Shown here: in pieces, positions 14,493-21,996 of the stretch | How the letters are laid out: the number at the start of each line of letters is the position of its first letter | How positions within the stretch are numbered: position 1 is the stretch's first letter | From: Thermoplasmatota archaeon | Lineage (GTDB): Archaea; Thermoplasmatota; Thermoplasmata; Thermoplasmatales; Thermoplasmataceae | Reading direction: 5' to 3' | Assembly: GCA_023379345.1 (NCBI GenBank) | Contig: JAMCUV010000005.1 | Coordinates: forward strand, 1 to 21,996 | Length of the DNA: 21,996 nt | Notes under the pieces: generated by a model | What the model was told of the DNA's origin: nothing | Databases searched by the model: none | Seen by the model: the letters and a program-made list of their open reading frames with translations, nothing else | Program-made: the position numbers and the translations under genes

Positions 14493-15398
14493 ATGGAAAG
14501 GGAAAATCCCCTAAAAATTTTTGAATCACTCTTTCCCGAAACTGATTTATCAGGATCTAGTCTTGATAACCATGGCTGGGACAGCAGGGTTCTGTTCTTG
14601 AAAAATGGCAGCGTTGTAAAGATACCGCTTGCGGATAGCTGTAAGAAACTGGAAAAGGAATACTGCGTACTTAAGTCAGTTAAGCCCCTTCTTGGCAGCC
14701 TTGTTCCCGACAGGATCGCGCTGGTTATGAAGAAATTCAGAGGTAAACCATTTGAGGTCCTTTCCTACAGGGCCATAAAGGGAATTACCATTGAAGATGC
14801 AGTGCCGCTCTCAAGGGACATGGAAACCTCGGTATGGACGCAGATGACGCGCATACTGCCAGCAATCCATCATCATATGCCGCCCGGCCTCAACAAATGT
14901 GGAATCTCCTCATTGAACGGCCCAGGGTGGCGAGACTTCTATGCAGGATTTCTTCAGGATCTGAGAAAAACGGTCTTCCCAATCCTGAATGACCATCTTT
15001 CAAGCTATCTGGAGAGCCAGATCATAACCTTTGTTGACGATGATTCAAATTTCGAATTCCGACCTGCACTGATTCATGGTGATATTGATCCCAGGAATCT
15101 CATATGGGATACACATTCACTCAGGATATCAGGGATAATAGACTGGGGGGACTGCATGATTGGGGATCCGGCCTTTGATTATGCCTCCATGCTATTCAAT
15201 GAAAGGATCGGCCTGCAGCTCATCAGGAACCAGAGAGAACTTGCAGGTATCGATCCAATCAGGAGAATTGAATTCTATCACAGGATGGTACCTGTATACT
15301 GGATTACTTATGGCGTCAGGAACAGAAGGGAAGATCTTGTCCGTGACGGAATAAGAGAACTTGAAAATAGGACTGGATTCAAGATTCCAATCCGCTGA
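14493..15398 (+). CDS. Aminoglycoside phosphotransferase (APH)/choline kinase-like protein
   Basis: A 301-aa protein kinase-like fold enzyme. The N-lobe lysine region is around GSVVKIPLADSCKKLEKEY (about 38-56), the catalytic loop is HGDIDPRN from His195, and the metal-binding motif is IDWGD with Asp217, followed by GDPAFDYASML as in APH enzymes. Such archaeal proteins phosphorylate small molecules; an antibiotic role should not be assumed. The gene follows L10e by 6 bp with no Shine-Dalgarno site of its own, so it is probably expressed from the ribosomal protein promoter. It is convergent with agmatinase (19-bp gap). Confidence 0.8.
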   Translation: MERENPLKIFESLFPETDLSGSSLDNHGWDSRVLFLKNGSVVKIPLADSCKKLEKEYCVLKSVKPLLGSLVPDRIALVMKKFRGKPFEVLSYRAIKGITIEDAVPLSRDMETSVWTQMTRILPAIHHHMPPGLNKCGISSLNGPGWRDFYAGFLQDLRKTVFPILNDHLSSYLESQIITFVDDDSNFEFRPALIHGDIDPRNLIWDTHSLRISGIIDWGDCMIGDPAFDYASMLFNERIGLQLIRNQRELAGIDPIRRIEFYHRMVPVYWITYGVRNRREDLVRDGIRELENRTGFKIPIR

Positions 15399-15417
15399 TT
15401 GCAGGTCCGCGCATGGA

Positions 15418-16329
15418 TCAGAAGAGTGACTGCATGCTTTCTCTGGAACCAATGAAATCCTGGATGAGCTTTGCCGCAAGCATTGACGTGTTGCCGTTAT
15501 CATACACTGGCGTCATTTCAACCACGTCAAAACCTATGATCCTCTTGGCGAAGTGGGTGATGAGGGACCTCGCGTCAACAGCACTTATACCGTAAGGTTC
15601 CGGTGTTCCCACGCCAGGAGCTTCCGATGGGTCTATACCATCCATGTCTATGGAAAAGTATATTCTGGAAGGATTTTTTGATTCTATTTCCTGAATGGCA
15701 GATTCAATACCCTTGGACCTGACCTCATTTGCCGTGAAAAACCTGACCTTTGACCATTCCTCCGATCTGTATTCCTCCATTGATACAGACCTGGTGCCTA
15801 TTGAGAATATCTTTCCAGCACCAAGTATTTCCAGGGCCCTTCTTGTGACACAGGCATGATTCAGCCTGTTTCCTATATACTCCTCCCTGAAATCTGAGTG
15901 GGCATCTATGATGATCATCACTGTATCCTTTGGAATGTTCCTGACGGCACCAACAGTTACCGAGTGCTCACCTCCAAGCATTACCGGTACCTTGCCGGAT
16001 CTCATCATTGTGCCCGTGACACTTTCAACGGTGTCAACCACTTCCGATACGTCCTCGCCTACCTGCAGGTTGCCCAAGTCACAGATTCCTGCAGACAGGA
16101 AATCCACACCGTATGAAAACTCAAAGGATTCAAGATTATCATAGGCAAGCCTTATTGTATCAGGAGCAAGCCTCGATCCCCGCCTGAAGCTGGAGGTACC
16201 ATCAAATGGCACCCCGAAGACCACATACCGAGCCTCTGTGTAAGGCGACACAGCGTCGGCGATTTTCCTGTGTGAAAACAGATCTTTCAGTTCTGGAACA
16301 TTATCTTCCTGACACCCATTGTTTCCCAA
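15418..16329 (-). CDS. speB: Agmatinase / ureohydrolase-family enzyme
   Basis: Binuclear manganese enzyme of the arginase/agmatinase family; agmatinase cleaves agmatine to putrescine and urea. Metal ligands are all present: His122 (GGEHS), Asp142, His144 and Asp146 (DAHSD), Asp228 and Asp230 (SIDMDGIDP), with the GVGTPEPYG loop (239-247). The 303-aa length is typical. The start is TTG 16329, inside the aIF5A gene (43-bp overlap), supported by GGAGGT at 16336-16341 with a 6-nt spacer; no better start lies downstream. Linkage to aIF5A suggests a role in making the polyamine used for (deoxy)hypusine. Agmatinase-like proteins have been implicated in hypusine formation in haloarchaea, so action on a protein-bound or aminopropyl-agmatine substrate is also possible. 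Confidence 0.88.
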   Translation of the reverse strand: MGNNGCQEDNVPELKDLFSHRKIADAVSPYTEARYVVFGVPFDGTSSFRRGSRLAPDTIRLAYDNLESFEFSYGVDFLSAGICDLGNLQVGEDVSEVVDTVESVTGTMMRSGKVPVMLGGEHSVTVGAVRNIPKDTVMIIIDAHSDFREEYIGNRLNHACVTRRALEILGAGKIFSIGTRSVSMEEYRSEEWSKVRFFTANEVRSKGIESAIQEIESKNPSRIYFSIDMDGIDPSEAPGVGTPEPYGISAVDARSLITHFAKRIIGFDVVEMTPVYDNGNTSMLAAKLIQDFIGSRESMQSLF

Positions 16330-16676
16330 TAGGATACCTCCGTTCCGGGTTTTACCCGTTCGATCTCCGTGGGATCAAGCTGAACAACAAATGTCTCAAA
16401 TGTCTCCGAGTCCATCAGTTGAGCCTCATTGTTTGCAATGGATAGAACCTGGGCGTTCTTCTTTTCTATTATTGGTACCTTGACCTTATGCTTGACGGGG
16501 TAAACTACACTTCTCTTCTGTCCGTCAAACACTCCTATGGCCACAATCCTTCCCTTTGCTTCACCATGCTTCCCTGGTTTGGACATTGTAATGTCAACTA
16601 TCTTGCACGGTACATCGTCTACAAGCATGTATCTTCCTACCTTGAGTTCTCTAACTTCGGCTTCCTGCCAGCTCAT
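16287..16676 (-). CDS. eif5A: Translation initiation factor aIF5A
   Basis: Archaeal homolog of EF-P/eIF5A that rescues stalled ribosomes. The 129-aa protein has an N-terminal SH3-like barrel and a C-terminal OB fold. The hypusination loop MSKPGKHGEAKGR (31-43) holds Lys36, the position converted to deoxyhypusine/hypusine using spermidine. ATG 16676 lies about 32 bp from a TATA-like box. The 3' end contains the ribosome binding site and TTG start of agmatinase, so the two proteins are translationally coupled. Confidence 0.95.
   Translation of the reverse strand: MSWQEAEVRELKVGRYMLVDDVPCKIVDITMSKPGKHGEAKGRIVAIGVFDGQKRSVVYPVKHKVKVPIIEKKNAQVLSIANNEAQLMDSETFETFVVQLDPTEIERVKPGTEVSYWETMGVRKIMFQN
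16336..16341 (-). promoter_or_regulatory. Shine-Dalgarno site for agmatinase inside aIF5A
   Basis: Minus-strand GGAGGT with spacer ATCCTA before TTG 16329. It is one of the strongest Shine-Dalgarno sites in the window and decides the start of agmatinase despite the 43-bp overlap. Confidence 0.65.
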
Positions 16677-16702
16677 GTGATTCTTTTCGTAATGGTCTCT
16701 CT

Positions 16703-16715
16703 CTTTATATATTTT
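16703..16715 (-). promoter_or_regulatory. TATA-like box for aIF5A-agmatinase
   Basis: Minus-strand AAAATATATAAAG is centred about 32 bp before ATG 16676, with a purine-rich stretch following. It separates this unit from the amidohydrolase gene that ends at 16749. Confidence 0.55.
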
Positions 16716-16748
16716 CTATTGCGGAATACGCATAATAAATGGGAAAAA

Positions 16749-18014
16749 TCAGTTGTAATCTTCAAAGGGCAAATCCTCATATGCAGGCCGCAGGAGTGAT
16801 CCGCCTCTTTTCAGAATTACACCGTTCACTATTACATCGCTGACGCATGATGTATCAGCAGAATACACAATATTTGAAACTGCATTGCTGATTGTGGTTG
16901 GAGCCATCCTTGGATTCCCGGCGTCCATTAGAACTATATCTGCCAGCATTCCTGGTGCGATGACCCCAATGTCCTTTCTCTTCAGGGAGGCAGCAGCATT
17001 CACGGTAACCATATCCAGCAGCATCTGGGCATTTGTTGATGCAGGGTTCCACCGATCATTCTTGACCCAGATTGAACCGAATTTCATTGAGGAGATCACG
17101 TCCTGGGAATTGTTTGAAGCAGTGCTGTCCGATCCGATGGACACGGTAACGCCATTGTTCAGGTATTCAGGTATGGGCGCAATTCCCCCGACGCCAAGCT
17201 TTGCGTTGCTGACAGGATTCCATGAGACGCTGGCTGATGCCTTCGAAAGCAGTCTGACCTCATTGAGTGTTGCCCAGACCGAATGCGCCGCAATGAACCT
17301 TGGGCCAAGGAAGCCGATTTTTGAGAGATGCTCTATTGGCCTTTCGCCTTTCGAAGCCTTTACGAAATTGTAAACCTCTTCGCGGGTCTCGGCAAGGTGG
17401 CCATGTATTATTGTATCCTCCCTGTCCGCCACATCCAGGGCGGAGAGGTAGGTCTCATCGCCAGCCACGTAGATTCCCTGAACGCCTATGGCTGGAGTTA
17501 CCAGATCGCGTCCCCTGAATTCACCTATGAAATGATGGGCATTCTTCACGGGATTCCCCTTCTGGGTTGTCTTGTCCTCATCAAGGGTATTCCAGGCCAG
17601 GAAGCCCCGGATACCGGCTTTTTCAACTGCTCTGGCAATCACGTCCTCCGAGTAGTATAGATCAAGGAATGACGTTACACCGGAATGCACCATTTCCCTG
17701 ATTCCAAGAAGTGCAGAGTTGTAAAGTCCTTTCTCAGTCCTTTCGCCATCAAGCTTGAATGTCCTTTCAAGGAAACTGGACAGGGGCACGTCATCAATCT
17801 GCCCCCTCAGGTGCGTCATTGCCACATGGCAGTGTGTGTTGATCATCCCTGGCATCGCTATACTGCCTGTTCCATCGATGATTTCGTCTGCACCCTTCTC
17901 TTCCGGTCCTGTGTAGGCGATCCTGTTTCCCTCGATCAGTATGTTTCCCCTGAAGACTGACCTGTTGATGTCCTGTGAAACAATAATTGCGTTGCGAATC
18001 AGCATGCTTTTCAT
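16749..18014 (-). CDS. mtaD: MTA/SAH deaminase-type amidohydrolase
   Basis: Metal-dependent deaminase of the MtaD/TrzA group, which converts 5'-methylthioadenosine and S-adenosylhomocysteine (and related adenosines) to inosine derivatives. With ATG 18014 as start it has 421 aa. Motifs: HCH at 61-63 (NTHCHVAMTHLRG), HGHLAET with His206, AHSVW with His244, and GSDSTASNN with Asp296, the expected metal and catalytic residues. The frame opens at TTG 18053, but a TATA-like box at 18036-18044 places a leaderless start at 18014; ATG 18005 is another option. It is 72 bp upstream of aIF5A in the same direction with a separate promoter between. Guanine or cytosine deaminase activity cannot be fully excluded from sequence alone. 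Confidence 0.85.
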   Translation of the reverse strand: MKSMLIRNAIIVSQDINRSVFRGNILIEGNRIAYTGPEEKGADEIIDGTGSIAMPGMINTHCHVAMTHLRGQIDDVPLSSFLERTFKLDGERTEKGLYNSALLGIREMVHSGVTSFLDLYYSEDVIARAVEKAGIRGFLAWNTLDEDKTTQKGNPVKNAHHFIGEFRGRDLVTPAIGVQGIYVAGDETYLSALDVADREDTIIHGHLAETREEVYNFVKASKGERPIEHLSKIGFLGPRFIAAHSVWATLNEVRLLSKASASVSWNPVSNAKLGVGGIAPIPEYLNNGVTVSIGSDSTASNNSQDVISSMKFGSIWVKNDRWNPASTNAQMLLDMVTVNAAASLKRKDIGVIAPGMLADIVLMDAGNPRMAPTTISNAVSNIVYSADTSCVSDVIVNGVILKRGGSLLRPAYEDLPFEDYN

Positions 18015-18035
18015 GCGGGTGATATTCCAATTGGA

Positions 18036-18044
18036 GTAATAAAG
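18036..18044 (-). promoter_or_regulatory. TATA-like box for the MTA/SAH deaminase gene
   Basis: Minus-strand CTTTATTAC is centred about 27 bp before ATG 18014, which supports that start over TTG 18053. Confidence 0.5.
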
Positions 18045-18316
18045 TGACCTCAAACCCTATTTGCTCTGAAAACCAGTAGATTCATCTGAAATAGAGGGAC
18101 CATGAGGAATGGATTCCGATTAGTCCCGAAGAAATCCAGAAGCATGATGCCCATGGCTTTGCCATTACTTACACTGGAGAAGAATCATTACACCCACTGC
18201 AGCATCAACTGGCAGGAAACATGGCAAACTTTTATGAAAAATACATCCGCCTTCACCGGTTTCAAGTGCGAGAAGCCGCCTGATACGCCCGTCTGTAAGC
18301 TGGATAATCCTGGATT
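18045..18316. other. Gap without a supported gene
   Basis: About 270 bp between the deaminase promoter and the stop of the membrane protein gene. Plus-strand frames give one open stretch from 18102, but it runs into the coding region of the next gene and has an unconvincing composition. Minus-strand frames are interrupted. A TATA-like CTTTTATGAAAA (about 18228-18240) faces a GGATAA/TTATCC inverted pair further right, which is too weak to call an RNA. No tRNA or recognisable repeat was seen. Confidence 0.4.
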
Positions 18317-19234
18317 CTACCATTTATCCGTTCTGGGAAGCTTTCCAAGCTTCTTCATTTTTCTTTCTGGCGAACTTCTTACAACGTAGATTGCTGTTAT
18401 GAATACTGCAATTGCAACAGCAAGTATCTGGAAACCGAGGGAAGATACCATCTGGTCCACAGCAAAGACAATGAACGCTATGATTCCTCCCAGTACTGCT
18501 GCCGCACCAATCCCGCCGAGAGCTTCCGATCTGAACCGCTTTTCCTGGACAAACACGAAGTATGATATTATTGCAACAAGCGATATGATCAGGGCAACCA
18601 TCATAACGGGATTTACAGGGAAAGAATATTCCTGCAGAGGAGGAGGGAATCTCTGTCCATCGATGTTCGTGGAACCTGTAAAGATCAGGGCAATCCATGA
18701 TACCAGTTGCATCTCATATGCCTGCGTGTAGGCTGCAGCATATGAGTATGAATACCGGGCCATGAGATATAACACAAAAACCTGATCAAGAAGAGGGAGC
18801 AGGGAAAGTACCAGGTATGATATGGAACGCTGTATGGTGCCGGACTTTATGCCGCCAATTGTTGCAGTGACGCTGATTACCATGCTGAAGGTAATGAAGG
18901 TGCGGAGAGTGAACGGTATTACAAGATGGGACAGCAGCCTGCTTGACTGTACATATGAACTGAACCATGAAAAGAAGTTGGGGGCTCCGCTATTTCCAAC
19001 GTCAACACCAAGGGAGATCAGGATCAACATCAGAATTATGAGTATTACAAGCGGATTCACATATGACCTGAACCTCGGCGGTACGAAGAGTGACAGGATC
19101 GGCACCAAAGAGAGTACTATGAAAGGGGCCAGGTAAACATCTCCAAGGAGATGCGGAACCACATAGATGATCAGCACTATTGATGGGAGCATTATTAGTC
19201 CGTTTATGACCGTCCTGACTGTGAGTTCCTTCAT
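18317..19234 (-). CDS. Polytopic membrane protein of the MoxR-DUF58 operon
   Basis: A 305-aa protein of unknown family with about seven to nine hydrophobic segments, starting with LIMLPSIVLIIYVV (about 13-26) and ending with two long segments (about 235-290) and a basic tail (RKMKKLGKLPRTDK). An extracytoplasmic-looking loop lies around residues 190-210 (NIDGQRFPPPLQEY). It is the last gene of the operon, starting 2 bp after the DUF58 stop. Membrane proteins of varied sequence are typical companions of MoxR/DUF58 pairs, which is the main hint to its role. No signal peptide or catalytic motif was recognised. Confidence 0.75.
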   Translation of the reverse strand: MKELTVRTVINGLIMLPSIVLIIYVVPHLLGDVYLAPFIVLSLVPILSLFVPPRFRSYVNPLVILIILMLILISLGVDVGNSGAPNFFSWFSSYVQSSRLLSHLVIPFTLRTFITFSMVISVTATIGGIKSGTIQRSISYLVLSLLPLLDQVFVLYLMARYSYSYAAAYTQAYEMQLVSWIALIFTGSTNIDGQRFPPPLQEYSFPVNPVMMVALIISLVAIISYFVFVQEKRFRSEALGGIGAAAVLGGIIAFIVFAVDQMVSSLGFQILAVAIAVFITAIYVVRSSPERKMKKLGKLPRTDKW

Positions 19235-19236
19235 GT

Positions 19237-20550
19237 TTATCCTCCAAGATTAAGGGTGCGAGCGTAGCCATATTCAGCCATGAGCCTGAGCAGAAGGTCC
19301 CTTTCACTGGCTGTTGCCGTTTTTATGCCTATGCCATTGAAGAAGTGCGAAACAGCTTTGATATAGCGTCTCTGCTTATTGGCCGTGCTGATCATCAGCT
19401 TGCGGAAAACCTCATCTTCACGCTTCTCCACAAAGTCATACCCGTCAACTAGGAACAGGTACGTCGGCCTCCCGCTCTGGTAATCCCTTGGGGAACGCGG
19501 ATGAAAGTTTTCAGGGAATGACATGGAGGATATGATGAACACAACAGCATTCTTCTTGATTCGCTTCCTGATTTTCTCCACGGCAGACTCAATGGAGAAG
19601 TCGCCGGAAGGGCGTATCTCCGCCACAAGCTTCTCAAGCTTCTTTATGGGTTCCTCCGACTTCTGGGCAGGAATGAAGTGATCGAGGCTGGACGATATCA
19701 CCTGGAAGCCAACACCATCACGATTCTTTATGATTGAATAAGACGCATTAAGGACGCTTGTTACCACTGTGTCGTACATTCTCCTTGTTGTGGTTCCCTG
19801 ATTCATTCCACTGCCGTAATCCAGGACAAAGTAAACGTCGATCTGCCGCTCTTCCTCCATCTGCTTAATGAAGAGGTCCTCATAGTCGCCGCCATTGTAC
19901 CTGCTCCAAACTATATAGCGGAAATCGTCGGATTCAACATATTGCCTCACCCCATAGAAATCGTAACCCTGCCCTGATTTCCTGGAATAGTGCATGCCTG
20001 CAGTGAACAGGAAATTACTGAGTCTTTCGCTGCGCTGCGTGTAAATATCTGAAAGGGCAGGGCCTATCTTCACCTCATCAATTTTCTCCAGAATGGACCG
20101 GGTGATGCATATCTTCATGGGGTCCTGCACGTAGGTTATGAGGGGGCCAATCCTGTATTTCCCAATGGCTATGGATTCTATGGAATATGCCTTCTCCACA
20201 GTCTGCCCAGGGGACAGAGCTATTTCACCCTCGAAGTCTCCATCTGTCCTGAACACATCCGAAAGGGTATCATAATAGTGGAAGGTTATTGTTCTGGACG
20301 TGGGATTGGTGAACCTGACCCTTATTTCCTTGGGCTGGTGTTTCCTGCCATGATCATCCTGGATGAACCTTTCGATTTCTATCCTGAACAGGTCTGTTGC
20401 CGTCCCCTTGTTGAAGAGTATGATGTCCGCAGCTATGACAAAAAACAGTACAAGGGAGAATATTATGAAGTACCTGTATCCGAAGAACAGTGCCTCAAGT
20501 ACCGCACTTGTAACTGCTGAAATCAGAGCATAGCCGGACTTCTTGATCAT
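19237..20550 (-). CDS. DUF58 protein with von Willebrand A-like domain
   Basis: A 437-aa protein with two N-terminal membrane segments (about 7-24 and 28-46), a beta-rich middle (about 50-170), the DUF58 signature RQYVESDDFRYIVWSRY (202-218, usually RxYxxGDDxRxIxW), IKQMEEERQID (228-238), and a vWA-like region starting FVLDYGSGMN (241-250). The usual metal-site pattern DxSxS reads Asp244-Tyr-Gly-Ser-Gly here, so both serines of the classic motif are glycine. DUF58 proteins work with MoxR ATPases in complex assembly or surface functions. Its start overlaps the MoxR stop (ATGA, 20547-20550), a mark of tight coupling. Confidence 0.85.
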   Translation of the reverse strand: MIKKSGYALISAVTSAVLEALFFGYRYFIIFSLVLFFVIAADIILFNKGTATDLFRIEIERFIQDDHGRKHQPKEIRVRFTNPTSRTITFHYYDTLSDVFRTDGDFEGEIALSPGQTVEKAYSIESIAIGKYRIGPLITYVQDPMKICITRSILEKIDEVKIGPALSDIYTQRSERLSNFLFTAGMHYSRKSGQGYDFYGVRQYVESDDFRYIVWSRYNGGDYEDLFIKQMEEERQIDVYFVLDYGSGMNQGTTTRRMYDTVVTSVLNASYSIIKNRDGVGFQVISSSLDHFIPAQKSEEPIKKLEKLVAEIRPSGDFSIESAVEKIRKRIKKNAVVFIISSMSFPENFHPRSPRDYQSGRPTYLFLVDGYDFVEKREDEVFRKLMISTANKQRRYIKAVSHFFNGIGIKTATASERDLLLRLMAEYGYARTLNLGG

Positions 20551-21515
20551 TTTGGTGTCGCTACCTGCGATATAACCCGGTCAATAACCCGGTTGACTGT
20601 GCTCATGGCATCCCCTCCGTTCTCCAGCAGTGCCTCGGGCCGGAGCATTATCCTGTGGTTCAGGAGTTCGTGCGCCAGGAACCTGACGTCCTCTGGAATC
20701 ACGTATTCGCGTCCGTTGAGCATTGCGTTTGCCTTTGCTGCCATAAGATACTTTGCGGTTGTCCTGGGGCTTGCCCCAACAAGTATGAGATCATTGGTTC
20801 TTGTTGTGCGTATAATATCAACAATGTATGTTATGATCTCGTCGCTTGCGTATATCTTTGAAACCTCCTTCCTGAGGGACAGAATCCTGTTGGAATCAAT
20901 ATCGTTCTGAACTTCCTCTTCCGGCAGGGAGAGTGATTTGAGGATACCCATTTCTTCCTCCCTGGAGGGATATGTCAGGATGTACCTGAAGAGAAACCTG
21001 TCCATGAGAGCCTCTGCAAGAGGGAATGTTCCCTCCTGCTCTATGGGATTCTGCGTGGCGATGACAAGGAACGGCTCAGGCAGATTGTAATCTTCTCCCC
21101 CCACTGAGACCTTCTTTTCCTCCATTCCTTCCAGAAGGGCTGACTGCACCTTGGCCGGAGTCCTATTAATTTCATCTGCAAGAAGCACGTTTGCAAATAT
21201 TGGCCCCCTCCTGAACTCTATCTTCTTGGCTTCAAGGTTGAAGACCATGGTCCCTGTTACATCTGAAGGCAGCATATCGGGCGTGAACTGGATTCTCTTG
21301 AAATCCATGCATAGGTTTCTGGAGAACTCGCTGGCAAGCATTGTCTTGGCAAGTCCGGGGACACCCTCCAGAAGCACGTGATTGTTGCTCAGCAGGGCAA
21401 TGAACATGAACCTGACTATCTTCTCTGACCCTATTACACGCTTACCAATGGCAGTTTCTATTCTCCTCACTGTGTTCCTCAGTTCACCAACATCTATAAA
21501 TTCGGTTTCAGTCAT
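20547..21515 (-). CDS. MoxR-family AAA+ ATPase
   Basis: A 322-aa AAA+ chaperone-like ATPase. Walker A is GVPGLAKT at 51-58, the typical MoxR variant; Walker B is LLADEINR at 111-118, followed by KVQSALLEGMEE. Sensor 1 is around ATQNPIEQEGTFPLAEA, then DRFLFR, and the sensor 2 region lies near GASPRTT. MoxR ATPases remodel or insert cofactors into partner complexes, usually with a vWA protein, here the DUF58 gene downstream (4-bp overlap). Its start also overlaps the stop of the upstream membrane gene by 4 bp. Cytoplasmic. Confidence 0.93.
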   Translation of the reverse strand: MTETEFIDVGELRNTVRRIETAIGKRVIGSEKIVRFMFIALLSNNHVLLEGVPGLAKTMLASEFSRNLCMDFKRIQFTPDMLPSDVTGTMVFNLEAKKIEFRRGPIFANVLLADEINRTPAKVQSALLEGMEEKKVSVGGEDYNLPEPFLVIATQNPIEQEGTFPLAEALMDRFLFRYILTYPSREEEMGILKSLSLPEEEVQNDIDSNRILSLRKEVSKIYASDEIITYIVDIIRTTRTNDLILVGASPRTTAKYLMAAKANAMLNGREYVIPEDVRFLAHELLNHRIMLRPEALLENGGDAMSTVNRVIDRVISQVATPK

Positions 21516-21996
21516 AATATACCTTCATCCTCCTGCTCAAATTCCACTATCTGATTCTTGGCTTTCCTGAGCCTGTTGTACAGGTTCAGAATCTCGTTGA
21601 ATGTTTCCTTTCTCCCATCAATGCCGCGCTGTTTCTTCCTTTTCCTGCCGGAGTGCGACATTGCCTCGAACTTGTTGAAGCGCTTCAACAGCACTCTGAA
21701 ATATTCATCGTATTCCCTGAGGTGATGGAATTCCTTCTCCATGGGATCTAAAAAATGGTGGAAATCATCTGCAATCACCTTTTCAGATTCCATTGTAAAA
21801 AAGTCCCTCGGAATGATAAATTTTTCCTTTTTCTGTTCCAAGGTGGGCGGGCCATCGATCCTTGTGCTTTTCCTCTTAACCTTTACCACTGCGGATGTGA
21901 GAAAAATGAGAACTACCGGTATTATGAAAGTCAGCAGAAAGAAAGGATTGTGCTCAACACTGTTGACGAAGCTCGTGAACAGCTGCGGTCCGATTG
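21512..21996 (-). CDS. Partial membrane protein at the head of the MoxR-DUF58 operon
   Basis: The frame stays open to the window edge, so the 5' end is missing; GTG 21889 is only an internal codon. The visible 160 residues begin with IGPQLFTSFVNSVEHNPF, then one membrane helix (about 18-38: a run of Leu, Ile, Val and Phe), then a charged cytoplasmic tail of about 120 residues with a likely coiled or helical part (FHHFLDPMEKEFHHLREYDE) and a basic stretch SGRKRKKQRG. A membrane anchor with a C-terminal helical domain is common for proteins encoded next to MoxR/DUF58 genes (DUF4129-like or transglutaminase-like types); the family here is not certain. The stop overlaps the MoxR start (ATGA). Confidence 0.75.
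   Translation of the reverse strand, partial: IGPQLFTSFVNSVEHNPFFLLTFIIPVVLIFLTSAVVKVKRKSTRIDGPPTLEQKKEKFIIPRDFFTMESEKVIADDFHHFLDPMEKEFHHLREYDEYFRVLLKRFNKFEAMSHSGRKRKKQRGIDGRKETFNEILNLYNRLRKAKNQIVEFEQEDEGIL

Noticed and set aside
18338..18354. Inverted repeat GAAGCTT-TCC-AAGCTTC followed by T-rich DNA
   Set aside because: It resembles a terminator on the plus strand, but it lies within the coding end of the minus-strand membrane gene (KKLGKLP codons), and no plus-strand gene needs it.
18102..18389. 95-codon plus-strand frame
   Set aside because: It runs 73 bp into the opposite-strand membrane gene, and its sequence looks random.
1..21996. CRISPR array or classic defence island
   Set aside because: No regularly spaced repeats and no cas, restriction or abortive-infection genes were seen; the only mobile-element content is the decayed tnpB element.

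Overview
The window looks like a chromosomal segment of a Thermoplasmatales-type (Thermoplasmata, Euryarchaeota) archaeon. Archaeal markers seen directly are an Orc1/Cdc6 initiator, ribosomal protein L10e, initiation factor aIF5A, a two-subunit 2-oxoacid:ferredoxin oxidoreductase and a UPF0200 P-loop protein. Many genes have a TATA-like box about 24-32 bp before the start codon and no Shine-Dalgarno site, which is the layout of leaderless mRNAs common in this group. Base composition judged by eye is moderate. The order-level assignment is inference.

Layout: 1-1678 carries purQ (+), converging with a two-gene minus-strand unit (97-aa unknown, then UPF0200). 1679-2141 is a long non-coding gap with a TATA box, two hairpins and a T-run, a candidate small RNA. 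2142-4953 is the ferredoxin oxidoreductase pair. 5078-6371 is a LysE-type exporter divergent from a small methyltransferase. 6436-7746 is orc1/cdc6. 7833-9119 is folC and 10515-12311 is an AlaX-like protein plus a membrane protein with a zinc ribbon. Between these divergent promoters (9150-10470) sits a decayed IS200/IS605-type element whose tnpB carries several frameshifts and a stop. 12500-13801 is an MFS transporter preceded by a 53-aa AbrB-like protein. 13956-15398 is L10e with an APH-like kinase. 15418-18014 is agmatinase, aIF5A and an MTA/SAH deaminase-type amidohydrolase, all on the minus strand. 18317-21996 is a tight membrane/DUF58/MoxR/membrane operon that runs off the window.

Functional threads: agmatinase, aIF5A and the MTA deaminase can be joined into one polyamine-hypusine theme: putrescine precursor supply, the protein that consumes spermidine, and disposal of the methylthioadenosine by-product. 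The agmatinase starts inside aIF5A, at a TTG behind a strong GGAGGT. The MoxR-DUF58 operon is a recognisable ATPase plus von Willebrand-like maturation module whose target is unknown. The AlaX homolog has lost all four canonical zinc ligands.

I found no CRISPR array, rRNA, tRNA or clear defence system. The observations most worth follow-up are the zinc-less AlaX, the candidate small RNA, the aIF5A/agmatinase/deaminase cluster, and the IS insertion that misleads the folC start call.
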